A stretch of 64,000 nucleotides of DNA from UBA1081 sp045636025 (GTDB taxonomy: Bacteria > Bacillota > Clostridia > Oscillospirales > Acutalibacteraceae): the NCBI GenBank assembly GCA_045636025.1, contig JAZTWP010000033.1, positions 1-64,000 on the forward strand, written 5' to 3'. Made by a program: the position numbers and the translations under genes. This document shows positions 17,426 through 26,569 of this stretch, piece by piece. The notes under the pieces are model-generated. The model was not told where the DNA came from. It was given only the letters and a program-made list of their open reading frames with translations, and ran no database searches. Numbering within the stretch: the first letter of the stretch is position 1; each line of letters starts with the position of its first letter.

Positions 17426-18225
17426 AACACGTATCAAGATTCTACAACTTCCTTGTTTTCTCATTCCTTTATGCTCCCATTGTCGTTATGATTGTCTATT
17501 CATTCAACGGAATAAAAAGCCGAAGCGTATTTGAAGGCTTTTCTCTTCAATGGTACAAAGAGCTTTTCAGCGATGCGGTAATTATGAAATCGCTTTATGT
17601 TTCACTTATTATTGCAGTCCTCGCTGCAGTTATTTCAACTGTTATCGGCACTCTTGCGGCAGTTGGCATCAACTCAATGAAGGGAATAAAGAAAAGAGTT
17701 TATCTGTCAGTCAACAATATTCCTATGGTCAACCCTGAAATTGTTACTGCAGTTTCAATGATGATTCTTTTTGTTTTCATCATTTCAAAATCAAATTCAA
17801 TGGAAATGGGTTTCGGAACACTTCTTATTTCTCACATCACATTCTGTATACCCTATGTAACACTTGAAGTACTGCCCAAAATCAGAGGTATGGACAACAA
17901 TATTTACAATGCGGCTCTCGACCTGGGCTGTCCTCCCGCAAAGGCATTCATCAAAGTTGTTATCCCGCAGATAAAGCCCGGCATTGTTACCGGCTTCATT
18001 ATGGCATTCACACTTTCACTTGATGACTTCATTATCAGTTACTTCAACTCAGGAAGCACAGTACAGACATTGTCTGTTACCATCTTCTCAATGACAAAGA
18101 AACCCTACTCCCCCAAAATCAACGCACTCTCAACTCTGCTTTTCGTTACAATACTTATTCTTCTTGTATCAGTCAACCTCAAGCAGATGCGTGATGATTC
18201 AAAAAAGAAGGGAGCAAAAAAATGA
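17422..18225 (+). CDS. potC: Spermidine/putrescine ABC transporter permease
   Basis: 267 residues, six membrane segments, EAA-loop variant NAALDLGCPPAKAFIKVVIPQIKPG, and the LDDFIISYF block typical of PotC. It starts with TTG overlapping the potB stop by four bases, with GGAGGTGG upstream. This is the second TTG start in the operon. Confidence 0.94.
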   Translation: MKHVSRFYNFLVFSFLYAPIVVMIVYSFNGIKSRSVFEGFSLQWYKELFSDAVIMKSLYVSLIIAVLAAVISTVIGTLAAVGINSMKGIKKRVYLSVNNIPMVNPEIVTAVSMMILFVFIISKSNSMEMGFGTLLISHITFCIPYVTLEVLPKIRGMDNNIYNAALDLGCPPAKAFIKVVIPQIKPGIVTGFIMAFTLSLDDFIISYFNSGSTVQTLSVTIFSMTKKPYSPKINALSTLLFVTILILLVSVNLKQMRDDSKKKGAKK

Positions 18226-19415
18226 AAAAATTCGTCTCTCTTCTCATCAGCGTTATTATTCTGTTTTCTGCGCTTTCAGTAGCTGCAGCAGCAGAAGAAA
18301 CAATTGTCCTCAATGTGTATAACTGGGGTGAATACATTGAGCAGGAAACAATTGAAATGTTTGAGGAAAAATATCCTCATATTGATGTGAATTACACAAC
18401 ATTTGACAGCAATGAAGCGATGTATTCAAAAATCGTTTCAGGTGCTGCATCTTATGACATTGTAATCCCCTCCGAATATATGATAAGCAAGCTTATAAGT
18501 GAAGATATGCTTGCAAAGCTTGATTTCACCAACATTCCGAATTATAAATATGTCGGTGATGCTTACAAGAATCTTTCAAGTGACCCCGAAAACAAGTATT
18601 CCGTGCCCTATTTCTGGGGTACTGTTGTTGTTATCTACAACGCAGCATTCGTTGCCGAAGAAGATGTAAAGAATCAGAGTCTTGATCTTCTGTGGAATGA
18701 AAAATATGCAGGCAAAATCCTGATGTTTGACAATCCCCGTGACTCATTCGGAATTTCACTCACAAGACTTGGTTATTCAATGAATACAGAAAATCCTGAT
18801 GAGTGGCAGGCTGCTGCAAAAGCTCTCAGCGAACAAAAACCTATTGTTCAGGCATACGTTATGGACGCAATTTTTGACAAAATGGAAGCAGGCGAAGCCT
18901 GGATTGCTCCTTACTATGCAGGTGACGCACTTATGATGCAGGAAACAAATACTGACATCAGATTCTACATCCCTTCAGAGGGAACAAACATGTTTGTGGA
19001 CTCAATGTGCGTACTCAAAACATCAGAACACAAAAAAGAAGCTGAACTTTTTATCAACTTTATGTGCGAACCCGAAATTGCCGCAATGAATGCTGAAACA
19101 GTAGGCTATGCAACACCAAACACAGAAGCTCAGAAACTTCTTGACCCCGAAATCACAGAAAATGAGCTTGTTTACCCATCACAGAATTTCCTCAAAGAAA
19201 ATACAGATGTTTATATAAACCTTTCTCAGAAAACACAGATGCTTCAGAGCACTCTGTGGACTGATCTCAAAATCATTTCTGCTGAAGAAGGTGCAGAAAC
19301 ATCATCATTCGACTGGATTGACACTTTCTGCATTGCTATCATCGTTATCGGCGGTGCAAGTGCAGTCTACTTCGTCATACGTAACAGAAAAAGAAAAAAA
19401 CTCTGGAATCAGTAA
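18222..19415 (+). CDS. potD: Spermidine/putrescine-binding protein with C-terminal membrane anchor
   Basis: 397 residues. N-terminal signal peptide (KKFVSLLISVIILFSALSVAAAA), then the PotD fold beginning VLNVYNWGEYIE, with IVIPSEYMISKL and WIAPYYAGDALMM matching ligand-pocket regions. There is no lipobox cysteine. Instead the last ~30 residues form a membrane helix (about 369-387) followed by RNRKRKK, so the protein would be tethered by its C terminus. Start overlaps potC by ATGA. It delivers polyamines to PotBC. Confidence 0.93.
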   Translation: MKKFVSLLISVIILFSALSVAAAAEETIVLNVYNWGEYIEQETIEMFEEKYPHIDVNYTTFDSNEAMYSKIVSGAASYDIVIPSEYMISKLISEDMLAKLDFTNIPNYKYVGDAYKNLSSDPENKYSVPYFWGTVVVIYNAAFVAEEDVKNQSLDLLWNEKYAGKILMFDNPRDSFGISLTRLGYSMNTENPDEWQAAAKALSEQKPIVQAYVMDAIFDKMEAGEAWIAPYYAGDALMMQETNTDIRFYIPSEGTNMFVDSMCVLKTSEHKKEAELFINFMCEPEIAAMNAETVGYATPNTEAQKLLDPEITENELVYPSQNFLKENTDVYINLSQKTQMLQSTLWTDLKIISAEEGAETSSFDWIDTFCIAIIVIGGASAVYFVIRNRKRKKLWNQ

Positions 19416-19436
19416 ACACCACCAAGGAGAATCGGT

Positions 19437-21614
19437 ATGATAAGCATCATAATGCCCGTTTACAACGTGGAAAAATATCTTGATAAGACTCTTGAAAGCA
19501 TTCAGAATCAGACCTATTCTGATTTTGAAGTCATTATGGTCAATGACGGTTCAACAGATTCAAGCGGTCAGATATGTGATAAATGGGCACAGGCAGATTC
19601 CCGTTTCAAAGTAATTCATAAAAATAATGCAGGTGTATCTGCAGCAAGAAATACCGCTCTTTCGCAAGTAAAGGGCGAGTATATTTTTTGTGTGGACAGT
19701 GACGACATTATTATTCCCGAAACACTAGAAGAACTGCTTGACAATCTTATAAAAAACGATGCGGATATGTCCTGCGGCAATATTCTTCACGTAGATGAAA
19801 ATCTTAACCCCATCGAAGAATACAACCAGCAGATGCTTGTTAAAGATGAAGTTCTCACAAGAGATGAATACCTTCAGAAACTCAACGAGCCGAATGCCGG
19901 TTACTATTGTCATACTACTCACAACGTTTACAAAAAAGAGGTTTTTGACGGAGTAAGATTCCCCGAAGGAAGAATCCACGAAGACCACGCAAGAATTCAC
20001 GAAATTATTTATAACTGCAAAAAAATAGTTACTTCTGAAAAAAAATATTACTTGTATATAAGACATTCTGCAGGTATAACAGGCACTGCATTTTCACCTA
20101 AGAATCTCGGCAGAGAACAGGCATATGCAGACAGAGTCAATTTTTATCTTGACAAAAAACTTAATCATCTTATCGGCAAAACTGCTGTTTTTGCCCTTGA
20201 TGCAGCCATTGTCAATTTTACAAACTGTGTCAAACACGGTTATTACTACGGTGAAAACAGAACAAAAATAATAAACTTCATAAAATTATTTCTTAAGCAC
20301 TCTCCTTCTGTTTTCCAAGTAAACAGCTTCTACAAAAAAATAATCCTTGTAGGCACTGTTATAAGTGTAGCGCCTGACCTTTACGCAAAGTACATTGAAT
20401 TTTCTGCAAAAAAATCAAGTTCAGGTATGCCTGAAGCCGTGAAAGACTTCTTCTTTGATATGCTCTTTGATGTTTTTTCAGTTTTACCCACAAAGAAAAG
20501 AATTATTTTTGAAAGCAATCCCGAGCTTACATGCAACACATACCCCGTTTATAAATACCTGCTTGAAAAGGGTATCAATTCAAAGTATGAATTTGTATGG
20601 CTCACAAATGACGCTTCAAAATACAACAAAGCAGATTATAAAAACACAAAGTTTATAAACCATACAAAAACAGCAAAATCATTTTTTGAAAAGCTCAGAA
20701 CAATTTATTACATCTCAACAGCAAAAGCTCTTGTTTACAGTAATAAGCTTCTCGGTATGCACGGAAAAAAGAAAGTTTCTCTCTGGCTCCAGCACGGTAT
20801 GCCCCTTAAAGCATCAAACGGCACATACTGTATCAAGAATGACTGTACTGCTGCGCTTTGTGTTTCTGAATTTTTTGCAGACAATTTCAGCTCTGACGCA
20901 AGAGTTGAAAAAGACAAGATGATTTTTATGGGATTCCCCCGTAATGACCTTCTTCTTACAGAAAACAATTCTCTTGAAAAATTCGGCTTTGAAAATTATG
21001 ATAAAGTAATTTTCTGGCTTCCCACATACCGTCAGCGTGCAACTGCGGCAAAAAACAAAGCTGCACAGAATTTTGAAATGGAAAGATGCGGCACGGGCAT
21101 TCCCGCTATCGAAACTGCGGAAGAAATGAAAAAGGTAAACGATTTCCTCAGAGAAAACAATTGCCTTGTCATTCTCAAACCCCACCCCGTGCAGGACCTT
21201 TCAGCAATGAAAGAATCAAGCCTTTCAAACTTCTTTATAATCAGCGATAATGACCTTAAAGAAAAAGGTATTCAGCTTTATGAACTCCTCGGCAGATGCG
21301 ATGCAATGATAACAGACTACTCTTCTGTATATTATGATTATCTGCTTACAGACAAGCCTATGGGACTTACAATCGGTGATATTGATGAATACATCGCAAA
21401 AAGAGGTTTTGTTTACAAGAATCCCCTCGATATTCTCAAGGGCGAATATATCTGCAATACAGATGAACTCATCACATTCCTCGGAAATGTAAAATCAGGC
21501 AACGACATCGCAAAAGAAGAAAGAACAAAAGTCAAAAATATGATTCACACCATTCAGAATGCATCAAGTGCACAGATGGTGGGAGATTATATAATCGGAC
21601 AGCTGAACAAATAA
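19437..21614 (+). CDS. Two-domain GT2 glycosyltransferase / CDP-glycerol glycerophosphotransferase
   Basis: 725 residues. Residues 1-230 are a GT-A family 2 glycosyltransferase (SIIMPVYNVEKYL, NDGSTDSS, CVDSDD). Residues about 340-720 are a TagB/TagF-like glycerophosphotransferase (LWLQHGMPLK, LPTYRQR, LKPHPVQD, MITDYSSVYYDYLLTDKP). It would build or decorate a teichoic-acid-like or capsular polymer at the inner membrane face. It lies 21 bases after potD with an AAGGAGA site. No other teichoic acid gene is nearby, so its acceptor is unknown. Confidence 0.88.
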   Translation: MISIIMPVYNVEKYLDKTLESIQNQTYSDFEVIMVNDGSTDSSGQICDKWAQADSRFKVIHKNNAGVSAARNTALSQVKGEYIFCVDSDDIIIPETLEELLDNLIKNDADMSCGNILHVDENLNPIEEYNQQMLVKDEVLTRDEYLQKLNEPNAGYYCHTTHNVYKKEVFDGVRFPEGRIHEDHARIHEIIYNCKKIVTSEKKYYLYIRHSAGITGTAFSPKNLGREQAYADRVNFYLDKKLNHLIGKTAVFALDAAIVNFTNCVKHGYYYGENRTKIINFIKLFLKHSPSVFQVNSFYKKIILVGTVISVAPDLYAKYIEFSAKKSSSGMPEAVKDFFFDMLFDVFSVLPTKKRIIFESNPELTCNTYPVYKYLLEKGINSKYEFVWLTNDASKYNKADYKNTKFINHTKTAKSFFEKLRTIYYISTAKALVYSNKLLGMHGKKKVSLWLQHGMPLKASNGTYCIKNDCTAALCVSEFFADNFSSDARVEKDKMIFMGFPRNDLLLTENNSLEKFGFENYDKVIFWLPTYRQRATAAKNKAAQNFEMERCGTGIPAIETAEEMKKVNDFLRENNCLVILKPHPVQDLSAMKESSLSNFFIISDNDLKEKGIQLYELLGRCDAMITDYSSVYYDYLLTDKPMGLTIGDIDEYIAKRGFVYKNPLDILKGEYICNTDELITFLGNVKSGNDIAKEERTKVKNMIHTIQNASSAQMVGDYIIGQLNK

Positions 21615-21645
21615 TTCAGCAGTCTGTATAAAGGAACGGAAATTT

Positions 21646-22185
21646 ATGCTCAAACAATATCTCGAAATCGGTCAGATTGTATCAACTCACGGTGTCAAAG
21701 GTGAACTCCGTGTAAATCCCTGGTGCGACTCTCCCGAATTTATGAAAAAATTCAAAACACTCTATTTTGACAGCAACGGCACAATGCCCGTGAAAGTTAC
21801 TGCATGCAGACCTCACGGCAATGTTGTTATTCTCAAAATTGAGGGTACGGATACAGTTGAAGCTGCACAGAGACTCAGAAACAAAATTCTGTTTATGAGC
21901 AGAGCAGATGCAAAGCTGAAAAAAGGCGACTGGTTTATTCAGGACCTTATCGGCTGTACTGTTTATGATTCTGACGACTCAGAAATCGTTTACGGCACTC
22001 TTACTGATGTTGCTCAGACAGGCGCAAACGATATATGGTATATAGAAAAAGACGGCAAGGAATACATTATCCCCGCAATCAAAGATGTTGTTATAAAGGT
22101 TGATGTGGAAAATGAAAGTGTATTCATAAAACCGCTCAGAGGTATTTTTGACGAAGAAGTCAACGGTGATAATGATGAGGATTGA
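21646..22185 (+). CDS. rimM: Ribosome maturation factor RimM
   Basis: 179 residues. N-terminal beta-barrel GQIVSTHGVKGELRVNPW and C-terminal PRC-barrel with DIWYIEKDGKEYIIPA and VIKVDVENESV. It assists 30S subunit head assembly. It overlaps trmD by 11 bases, the usual rimM-trmD pairing; rpsP, often upstream, is replaced here by the transferase gene. Confidence 0.95.
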   Translation: MLKQYLEIGQIVSTHGVKGELRVNPWCDSPEFMKKFKTLYFDSNGTMPVKVTACRPHGNVVILKIEGTDTVEAAQRLRNKILFMSRADAKLKKGDWFIQDLIGCTVYDSDDSEIVYGTLTDVAQTGANDIWYIEKDGKEYIIPAIKDVVIKVDVENESVFIKPLRGIFDEEVNGDNDED

Positions 22186-22855
22186 TATACTCACACTCTT
22201 CCCCGAAATGTGCGAAAATGTATATTCAGAAAGCATTATAGGCCGCTCTGTGGCAAAGGGACTTATCGATATACATTCACGCAATATCCGTGATTATGCG
22301 GCAAACAAACATCACAATGTTGATGACACACCTTACGGCGGCGGAATGGGTATGCTTATGATGGCGCAGCCTATTTACGATTGCTATATGTCACTGTGTG
22401 AAGAGCTCGGCACAAAGCCTTACCTTATATACATGTCACCTCAGGGTAAAGTACTGACTCAGGAAAAAGTAAAAGAACTTGCAAAGCTTGACAATATTGC
22501 TATTCTCTGCGGCCACTACGAAGGTGTTGACGAAAGAGTAATTGAATCAATCGTTGATGAAGAAATTTCAATCGGTGACTATGTACTCACAGGCGGTGAG
22601 CTTCCTGCCCTTGTGCTGACAGACTCCGTTGCAAGAATGCTTCCCGGTGTACTTGCCAATGATGAAGCAATGGAAAAAGAAAGTCACTATAACGGACTGC
22701 TCGAATATCCGCAGTACACAAAACCCGCAGAATGGAACGGCATGAAAGTGCCTGATGTTCTTCTTTCGGGGCACCACGCAAACATAGAAAAATGGCGCAC
22801 AGAACAATCGTTAAAACGCACAAAAGAAAAACGTCCTGATCTGCTTGAAAAATAA
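22175..22855 (+). CDS. trmD: tRNA (guanine37-N1)-methyltransferase TrmD
   Basis: 227 residues with the start at MRIDILTLFP. SPOUT trefoil-knot motifs: YGGGMGMLM, LCGHYEGVDERV, IGDYVLTGGELPAL. It uses S-adenosylmethionine to methylate G37 of tRNAs reading CNN codons. The C-terminal WR...SLKRTKEKRPDLL is standard. Partly overlaps rimM. Confidence 0.95.
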   Translation: MRIDILTLFPEMCENVYSESIIGRSVAKGLIDIHSRNIRDYAANKHHNVDDTPYGGGMGMLMMAQPIYDCYMSLCEELGTKPYLIYMSPQGKVLTQEKVKELAKLDNIAILCGHYEGVDERVIESIVDEEISIGDYVLTGGELPALVLTDSVARMLPGVLANDEAMEKESHYNGLLEYPQYTKPAEWNGMKVPDVLLSGHHANIEKWRTEQSLKRTKEKRPDLLEK

Positions 22856-22888
22856 TCAATTTGCCATATTGTTTATAAATTTGGCAAT

Positions 22889-22915
22889 ACTTGTAAAAAC
22901 AAGGCTTCTTTTTTA
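22889..22915 (+). terminator. Probable terminator after trmD
   Basis: CTTGT-AAAA-ACAAG hairpin followed by GC and a T6 run. The stem is short, so confidence is moderate. Confidence 0.5.
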
Positions 22916-23040
22916 GTCTGTTTCAATAAATCACAGTCAAAAACCTTGTCAATTTGCACAAAGTTTGAAAGCTTAAATTTCAAAGCTTTATTAGACTATC
23001 CGAAGTTTTGGTTTTAGCTAAAATAGTACCTATTAACCAA

Positions 23041-23068
23041 TTGACGAAACCGAGATTTGTGGTATAAT
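23041..23068 (+). promoter_or_regulatory. Sigma-A promoter for the HPr gene
   Basis: TTGACG at 23041-23046, 16-base spacer, TATAAT at 23063-23068. The region from the trmD terminator to here (about 120 bases) shows no further gene. Confidence 0.75.
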
Positions 23069-23113
23069 ATGTATTGTGAAAATTAAAATCTATAGATAGG
23101 GAGTATTCGCCTT

Positions 23114-23377
23114 ATGTGTGTTAAAGATGTAGTTGTTGAGAATCAGGTAGGACTTCACGCTCGTCCTGCTACATTCTTTATTCAGAAAGCAAACGAATTC
23201 AAATCTTCAATCTGGGTTGAAAAAGAAGAACGCAGAGCAAACGCAAAGAGCCTTTTAGGTGTCCTTTCCCTTGGTATCATGGGCGGCACTCAGATAAGAA
23301 TCATTGCAGGCGGCACAGATGAGCAGGAAGCAGTTGATGCTCTTGCAAAGCTTGTTGAATCCGGTTTCTCCGAATAA
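23114..23377 (+). CDS. HPr-family phosphocarrier protein
   Basis: 87 residues. The phosphoryl-accepting histidine is in QVGLHARPATFF, so this is an HPr rather than the histidine-less Crh. The regulatory serine site is present as NAKSLLGVLSLGI, where HPr kinase would act in CcpA-dependent catabolite control. It has its own promoter and terminator and no PTS genes beside it, as is common for ptsH in Clostridia. Confidence 0.92.
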   Translation: MCVKDVVVENQVGLHARPATFFIQKANEFKSSIWVEKEERRANAKSLLGVLSLGIMGGTQIRIIAGGTDEQEAVDALAKLVESGFSE

Positions 23378-23394
23378 TAACAAAGACAAAACAC

Positions 23395-23424
23395 AACGGT
23401 ATGCCTGACGGTATGCCGTTTTTT
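23395..23424 (+). terminator. Intrinsic terminator after the HPr gene
   Basis: AACGGTATGCC-TGAC-GGTATGCCGTT forms an 11-bp stem with two G-T pairs, followed by a T6 run. Confidence 0.8.
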
Positions 23425-23449
23425 ACTTTTATGCAAAGGCGGTGTGAAG

Positions 23450-25294
23450 ATGAATAACAAAATCGGTCAGCTCAGAAGCAAAGCTATGAAATTGCCTCTT
23501 GCCCCCGGTGTTTATATAATGAAAGACAAAACGGGAAAAATAATCTATATAGGCAAAGCAAAAAAACTCAAAAACAGAGTCAGCCAGTACTTCGGCTCAC
23601 AGAATAAACATCCCGTCAAAGTGCGTAAAATGGTTGAAAATGTTGATGATTTTGATTTCATCGTTGTAAGCACCGAATTTGAAGCTCTTGTGCTTGAATG
23701 CAGCCTCATAAAACAGCACACACCTAAATATAATATCCTTCTTAAGGATGATAAAGGATATCACTATGTAAAAATCCTAGGCACCGACTGGAAAAATCTT
23801 TCAAGCGAAAAGCAGAAACTCGATGACGGAGCAAAATATCTCGGCCCTTACACAAGCTCGGATTGTGTTTCTAAATCAGTTGCAGAGGCACAGAAAATTT
23901 TCAGACTTCCCTCCTGCGGAAAAGTTTTTCCCCGTGATATAAATAAAAAAGGACGTCCGTGTCTTAACTATCATATAAAAATCTGTAATGCTCCCTGTGT
24001 GGGAAAAATCAGCCGTGACGAGCACAATACCGCAGTTGACAATGCTGTCAGATTCATCACGGGCGGAAATGATGCTCTCATCCGTGAGCTTAAAAAACAG
24101 ATGGAAGAAGCCGCAGAGAATCTTGAGTTTGAAAAAGCGGCAGCGCTGCGTGATTCAATTCAGGCAATTGAAAAAACAGCGGCAAAACAGAATGTTGTTT
24201 CACAGAAAACAAAAGAGCAGGACGTTTTTGCAGTCTGCGAATCACTCGGCAAAGTCTGTCTTGCAGTACTCAGATTTTCAGACGGCAGACTTTATGACAG
24301 CGAGTATTTCTTCACAAAGGCTATTGATGAATTGCCCGCAATCAGGGAAAAACTTATTGCTGATTATTATTCCATGCGTAACAATATACCACCAAACATT
24401 GCAGTTGACGGTGAAGTTGAAGCAATTGATGCGCTGACTCAGATGCTTTGTGAAAAACGAGGAAAAAATGTAAGAATATATATTCCCGAAAAAGGTGAAA
24501 ATGCAAGCCTTATGAAGCTTTGCTCAGGCAATGCGGCAGAAAAGCTTGCACAACACATCGGCAGAAGCGGAAAAACCGTTGCTGCGCTTGATGAGCTTGC
24601 ATCTTTGCTCGGTCTTGACAAACCTCCTGAGTATATTGAATCATACGATATCTCACATACCGACGGAGCGGACAATGTGGCAGGTATGATTGTTTTCAAA
24701 GGCGGAAAACCGCTGAAAAGTGCATACAGACGCTTTGAAATAAAAGGTTTTTCAGGTCAGGATGACTACCGCTCAATGAATGAAGTCCTCACAAGAAGAT
24801 TCAATGAATACGAAAAGCTCCGACACGAAAATCCCGATGAAGGTTTCGGCAAAAAGCCAGACCTTATTCTGCTTGACGGAGGTATAGGTCAGGTCAATGC
24901 GGTTATACCCGTGCTTGAATCTTTCGGTCTTGAGGATATTCCGCTTTTCGGTATGGTCAAAGACAACAAACACCGCACAAGAGCAATCGCTCACGGCGGC
25001 GGTGAAATTGCCATCAACGATAAGCGCAAAGCTTTCACTCTCGTTGCTGATATTCAGGAAGAAGTCCATCGTTTCTCTGTTGAATATCACCGCAAAAAAC
25101 AGAAAAAAACAATGACAGCGATGACTCTTACGGAAATCGAAGGCGTAGGTACAGTCAGAGCAAGAAATATTCTCAAGCACTTCAAAACCCTCACAGCGGT
25201 AAGGAATGCAACTACCGAAGAGTTATGCAAAGTTGAAGGTGTGAATGAAAGCACAGCACTGAATATTTATAAACATTATCACAAGGATGAATAA
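23450..25294 (+). CDS. uvrC: Excinuclease ABC subunit C
   Basis: 614 residues. GIY-YIG nuclease domain (PGVYIMKDKTG, IIYIGKAKKLKNRVSQYF), a UVR helix pair for UvrB (ENLEFEKAAALRDSIQ), the RNase H-like C-terminal nuclease (ESYDISHTDGADNVAGMIVF) and tandem helix-hairpin-helix motifs (EIEGVGTVRARNIL, KVEGVNESTALNIY). It makes both incisions in nucleotide excision repair. The ATG at 23450 is preferred over an upstream GTG because GGCGGTG lies at suitable spacing. Confidence 0.95.
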   Translation: MNNKIGQLRSKAMKLPLAPGVYIMKDKTGKIIYIGKAKKLKNRVSQYFGSQNKHPVKVRKMVENVDDFDFIVVSTEFEALVLECSLIKQHTPKYNILLKDDKGYHYVKILGTDWKNLSSEKQKLDDGAKYLGPYTSSDCVSKSVAEAQKIFRLPSCGKVFPRDINKKGRPCLNYHIKICNAPCVGKISRDEHNTAVDNAVRFITGGNDALIRELKKQMEEAAENLEFEKAAALRDSIQAIEKTAAKQNVVSQKTKEQDVFAVCESLGKVCLAVLRFSDGRLYDSEYFFTKAIDELPAIREKLIADYYSMRNNIPPNIAVDGEVEAIDALTQMLCEKRGKNVRIYIPEKGENASLMKLCSGNAAEKLAQHIGRSGKTVAALDELASLLGLDKPPEYIESYDISHTDGADNVAGMIVFKGGKPLKSAYRRFEIKGFSGQDDYRSMNEVLTRRFNEYEKLRHENPDEGFGKKPDLILLDGGIGQVNAVIPVLESFGLEDIPLFGMVKDNKHRTRAIAHGGGEIAINDKRKAFTLVADIQEEVHRFSVEYHRKKQKKTMTAMTLTEIEGVGTVRARNILKHFKTLTAVRNATTEELCKVEGVNESTALNIYKHYHKDE

Positions 25295-25295
25295 A

Positions 25296-25940
25296 ATGAT
25301 AAAAGCAGTAATTTTTGATCTCGACGGCACTTTGCTGAACACTCTTGACGACCTTGCAGACAGCGTCAATCACATACTGAGTCTTCATTCAATGAAAAAC
25401 AGAACAATTGATGAAATCCGTTCTTTTATCGGAAACGGAATTCCCACTCTTATTGCCCGTTCTGTTGAGAAAAATACAGAAGAATCCGAACTTGCCGTAT
25501 GTGTTGAAGAAATGCAGCAATATTACAGAGCACACGCAGATATAAAAACAAAACCTTATGACGGCATAAATGAATTATTGAAAAATCTTAAAGATAAAAA
25601 CATTCTTACCGCTGTTGTCACAAACAAAAACGAAGAATCCGCAAAAATTCTCTGCGACAGAAAATTCGGTAATGTTTTTACCGCTGTTATAGGTGACAAC
25701 GGCATAGACAGACTGAAACCCGCACCTGACAATGTTTTCAGAGCAACTGACATTCTCGGAGTAAGCAAAGATGAAATTCTTTATGTGGGAGACTCTGATG
25801 TTGACATTGTAACAGCTGAAAACGCAGGTCTTACAAGCGTTGGTGTTGCATGGGGATTCAGAGATGCAGATGTGCTCAGAGAATGCGGAGCAAACCATAT
25901 AATTAATTCCCCTGAGGAATTATTAAGCCTTATTATTTAA
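25296..25940 (+). CDS. HAD-family phosphatase, phosphoglycolate phosphatase-like
   Basis: 214 residues. HAD motif I FDLDGTLLNT with the nucleophilic Asp, motif II VVTNKN, motif III Lys in RLKPAPDNVF, motif IV YVGDSDVDIVTA, and an alpha-helical cap after motif I. It resembles Gph and PpaX; the true substrate cannot be told. The ATG at 25296 has AAGGA upstream; an ATG at 25287 overlaps uvrC and has no such site. Co-transcribed with uvrC. Confidence 0.88.
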   Translation: MIKAVIFDLDGTLLNTLDDLADSVNHILSLHSMKNRTIDEIRSFIGNGIPTLIARSVEKNTEESELAVCVEEMQQYYRAHADIKTKPYDGINELLKNLKDKNILTAVVTNKNEESAKILCDRKFGNVFTAVIGDNGIDRLKPAPDNVFRATDILGVSKDEILYVGDSDVDIVTAENAGLTSVGVAWGFRDADVLRECGANHIINSPEELLSLII

Positions 25941-25958
25941 CAAATTTTCAATTTTCTA

Positions 25959-25988
25959 TTGACAAAAACCCCAAGAAAATGCGATAAT
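25959..25988 (+). promoter_or_regulatory. Sigma-A promoter of the rsmD-coaD operon
   Basis: TTGACA at 25959-25964, 18-base spacer, GATAAT at 25983-25988, placing the transcript start after any earlier ATG and so supporting the rsmD start at 26016. Confidence 0.7.
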
Positions 25989-26015
25989 ATGATAAGATAT
26001 GTACAGGAGAATGCT

Positions 26016-26555
26016 ATGAGAGTTATAACAGGTTCTGCAAAAGGCAGAAAACTTATTACACTTGAAGGTGAAGATATCCGTCCCACCGCTGCAAAGGTAA
26101 AAGGTGCAATTTTCAATTCAATTCAGTTTGATATTGAAGGAAGAAATATCCTTGATATGTTTGCAGGTGCAGGTCAGCTCGGTATAGAAGCACTCAGCAG
26201 AGGTGCGGCTAAAGCTGTTTTTGTTGACCTTAGCAGAGAAGCAATAAAAGTTATCAATGACAATCTTGAACATTGCAAACTTAAAGACAATGCTTCTGTT
26301 TTCAACGGTGACGGTCTGTCATATATCAAAACCACACGAGAAAAATTTGATATCATTTTCATTGACCCCCCTTACAGAAACGGGCTTGCACAAAAAGCTC
26401 TTTCTCTTGCTGTCAATGTTATCAATGACGGCGGAATAATCGTCTGTGAAACAGATATCAAAGAGGAATTACCCGAAACTGCAGGCAATTATACAATTGC
26501 AAAGCAAGACAATTATTCCAAAACAAAATTAACTATTTACCGCTACAGTGAATGA
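26016..26555 (+). CDS. rsmD: 16S rRNA (guanine966-N2)-methyltransferase RsmD
   Basis: 179 residues starting MRVITGSAKGRKL. SAM-binding motif LDMFAGAGQLGIEALSRGA and catalytic FIDPPYRNG. An AGGAGA site precedes the ATG; in-frame codons further upstream lie in the promoter. Paired with coaD as in many Firmicutes. Confidence 0.94.
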   Translation: MRVITGSAKGRKLITLEGEDIRPTAAKVKGAIFNSIQFDIEGRNILDMFAGAGQLGIEALSRGAAKAVFVDLSREAIKVINDNLEHCKLKDNASVFNGDGLSYIKTTREKFDIIFIDPPYRNGLAQKALSLAVNVINDGGIIVCETDIKEELPETAGNYTIAKQDNYSKTKLTIYRYSE

Positions 26556-26569
26556 AAGGGTGACACCCG

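Noticed and set aside
20814..21185. Long antisense open frames opposite the GT2/CDP-glycerol transferase
   Set aside because: No ribosome site or family signature; they are by-products of codon bias on the coding strand.
22916..23040. Possible structured RNA or riboswitch upstream of the HPr gene
   Set aside because: Only short AT-rich self-complementary pieces were found, most of them upstream of the promoter, with no recognisable riboswitch core.
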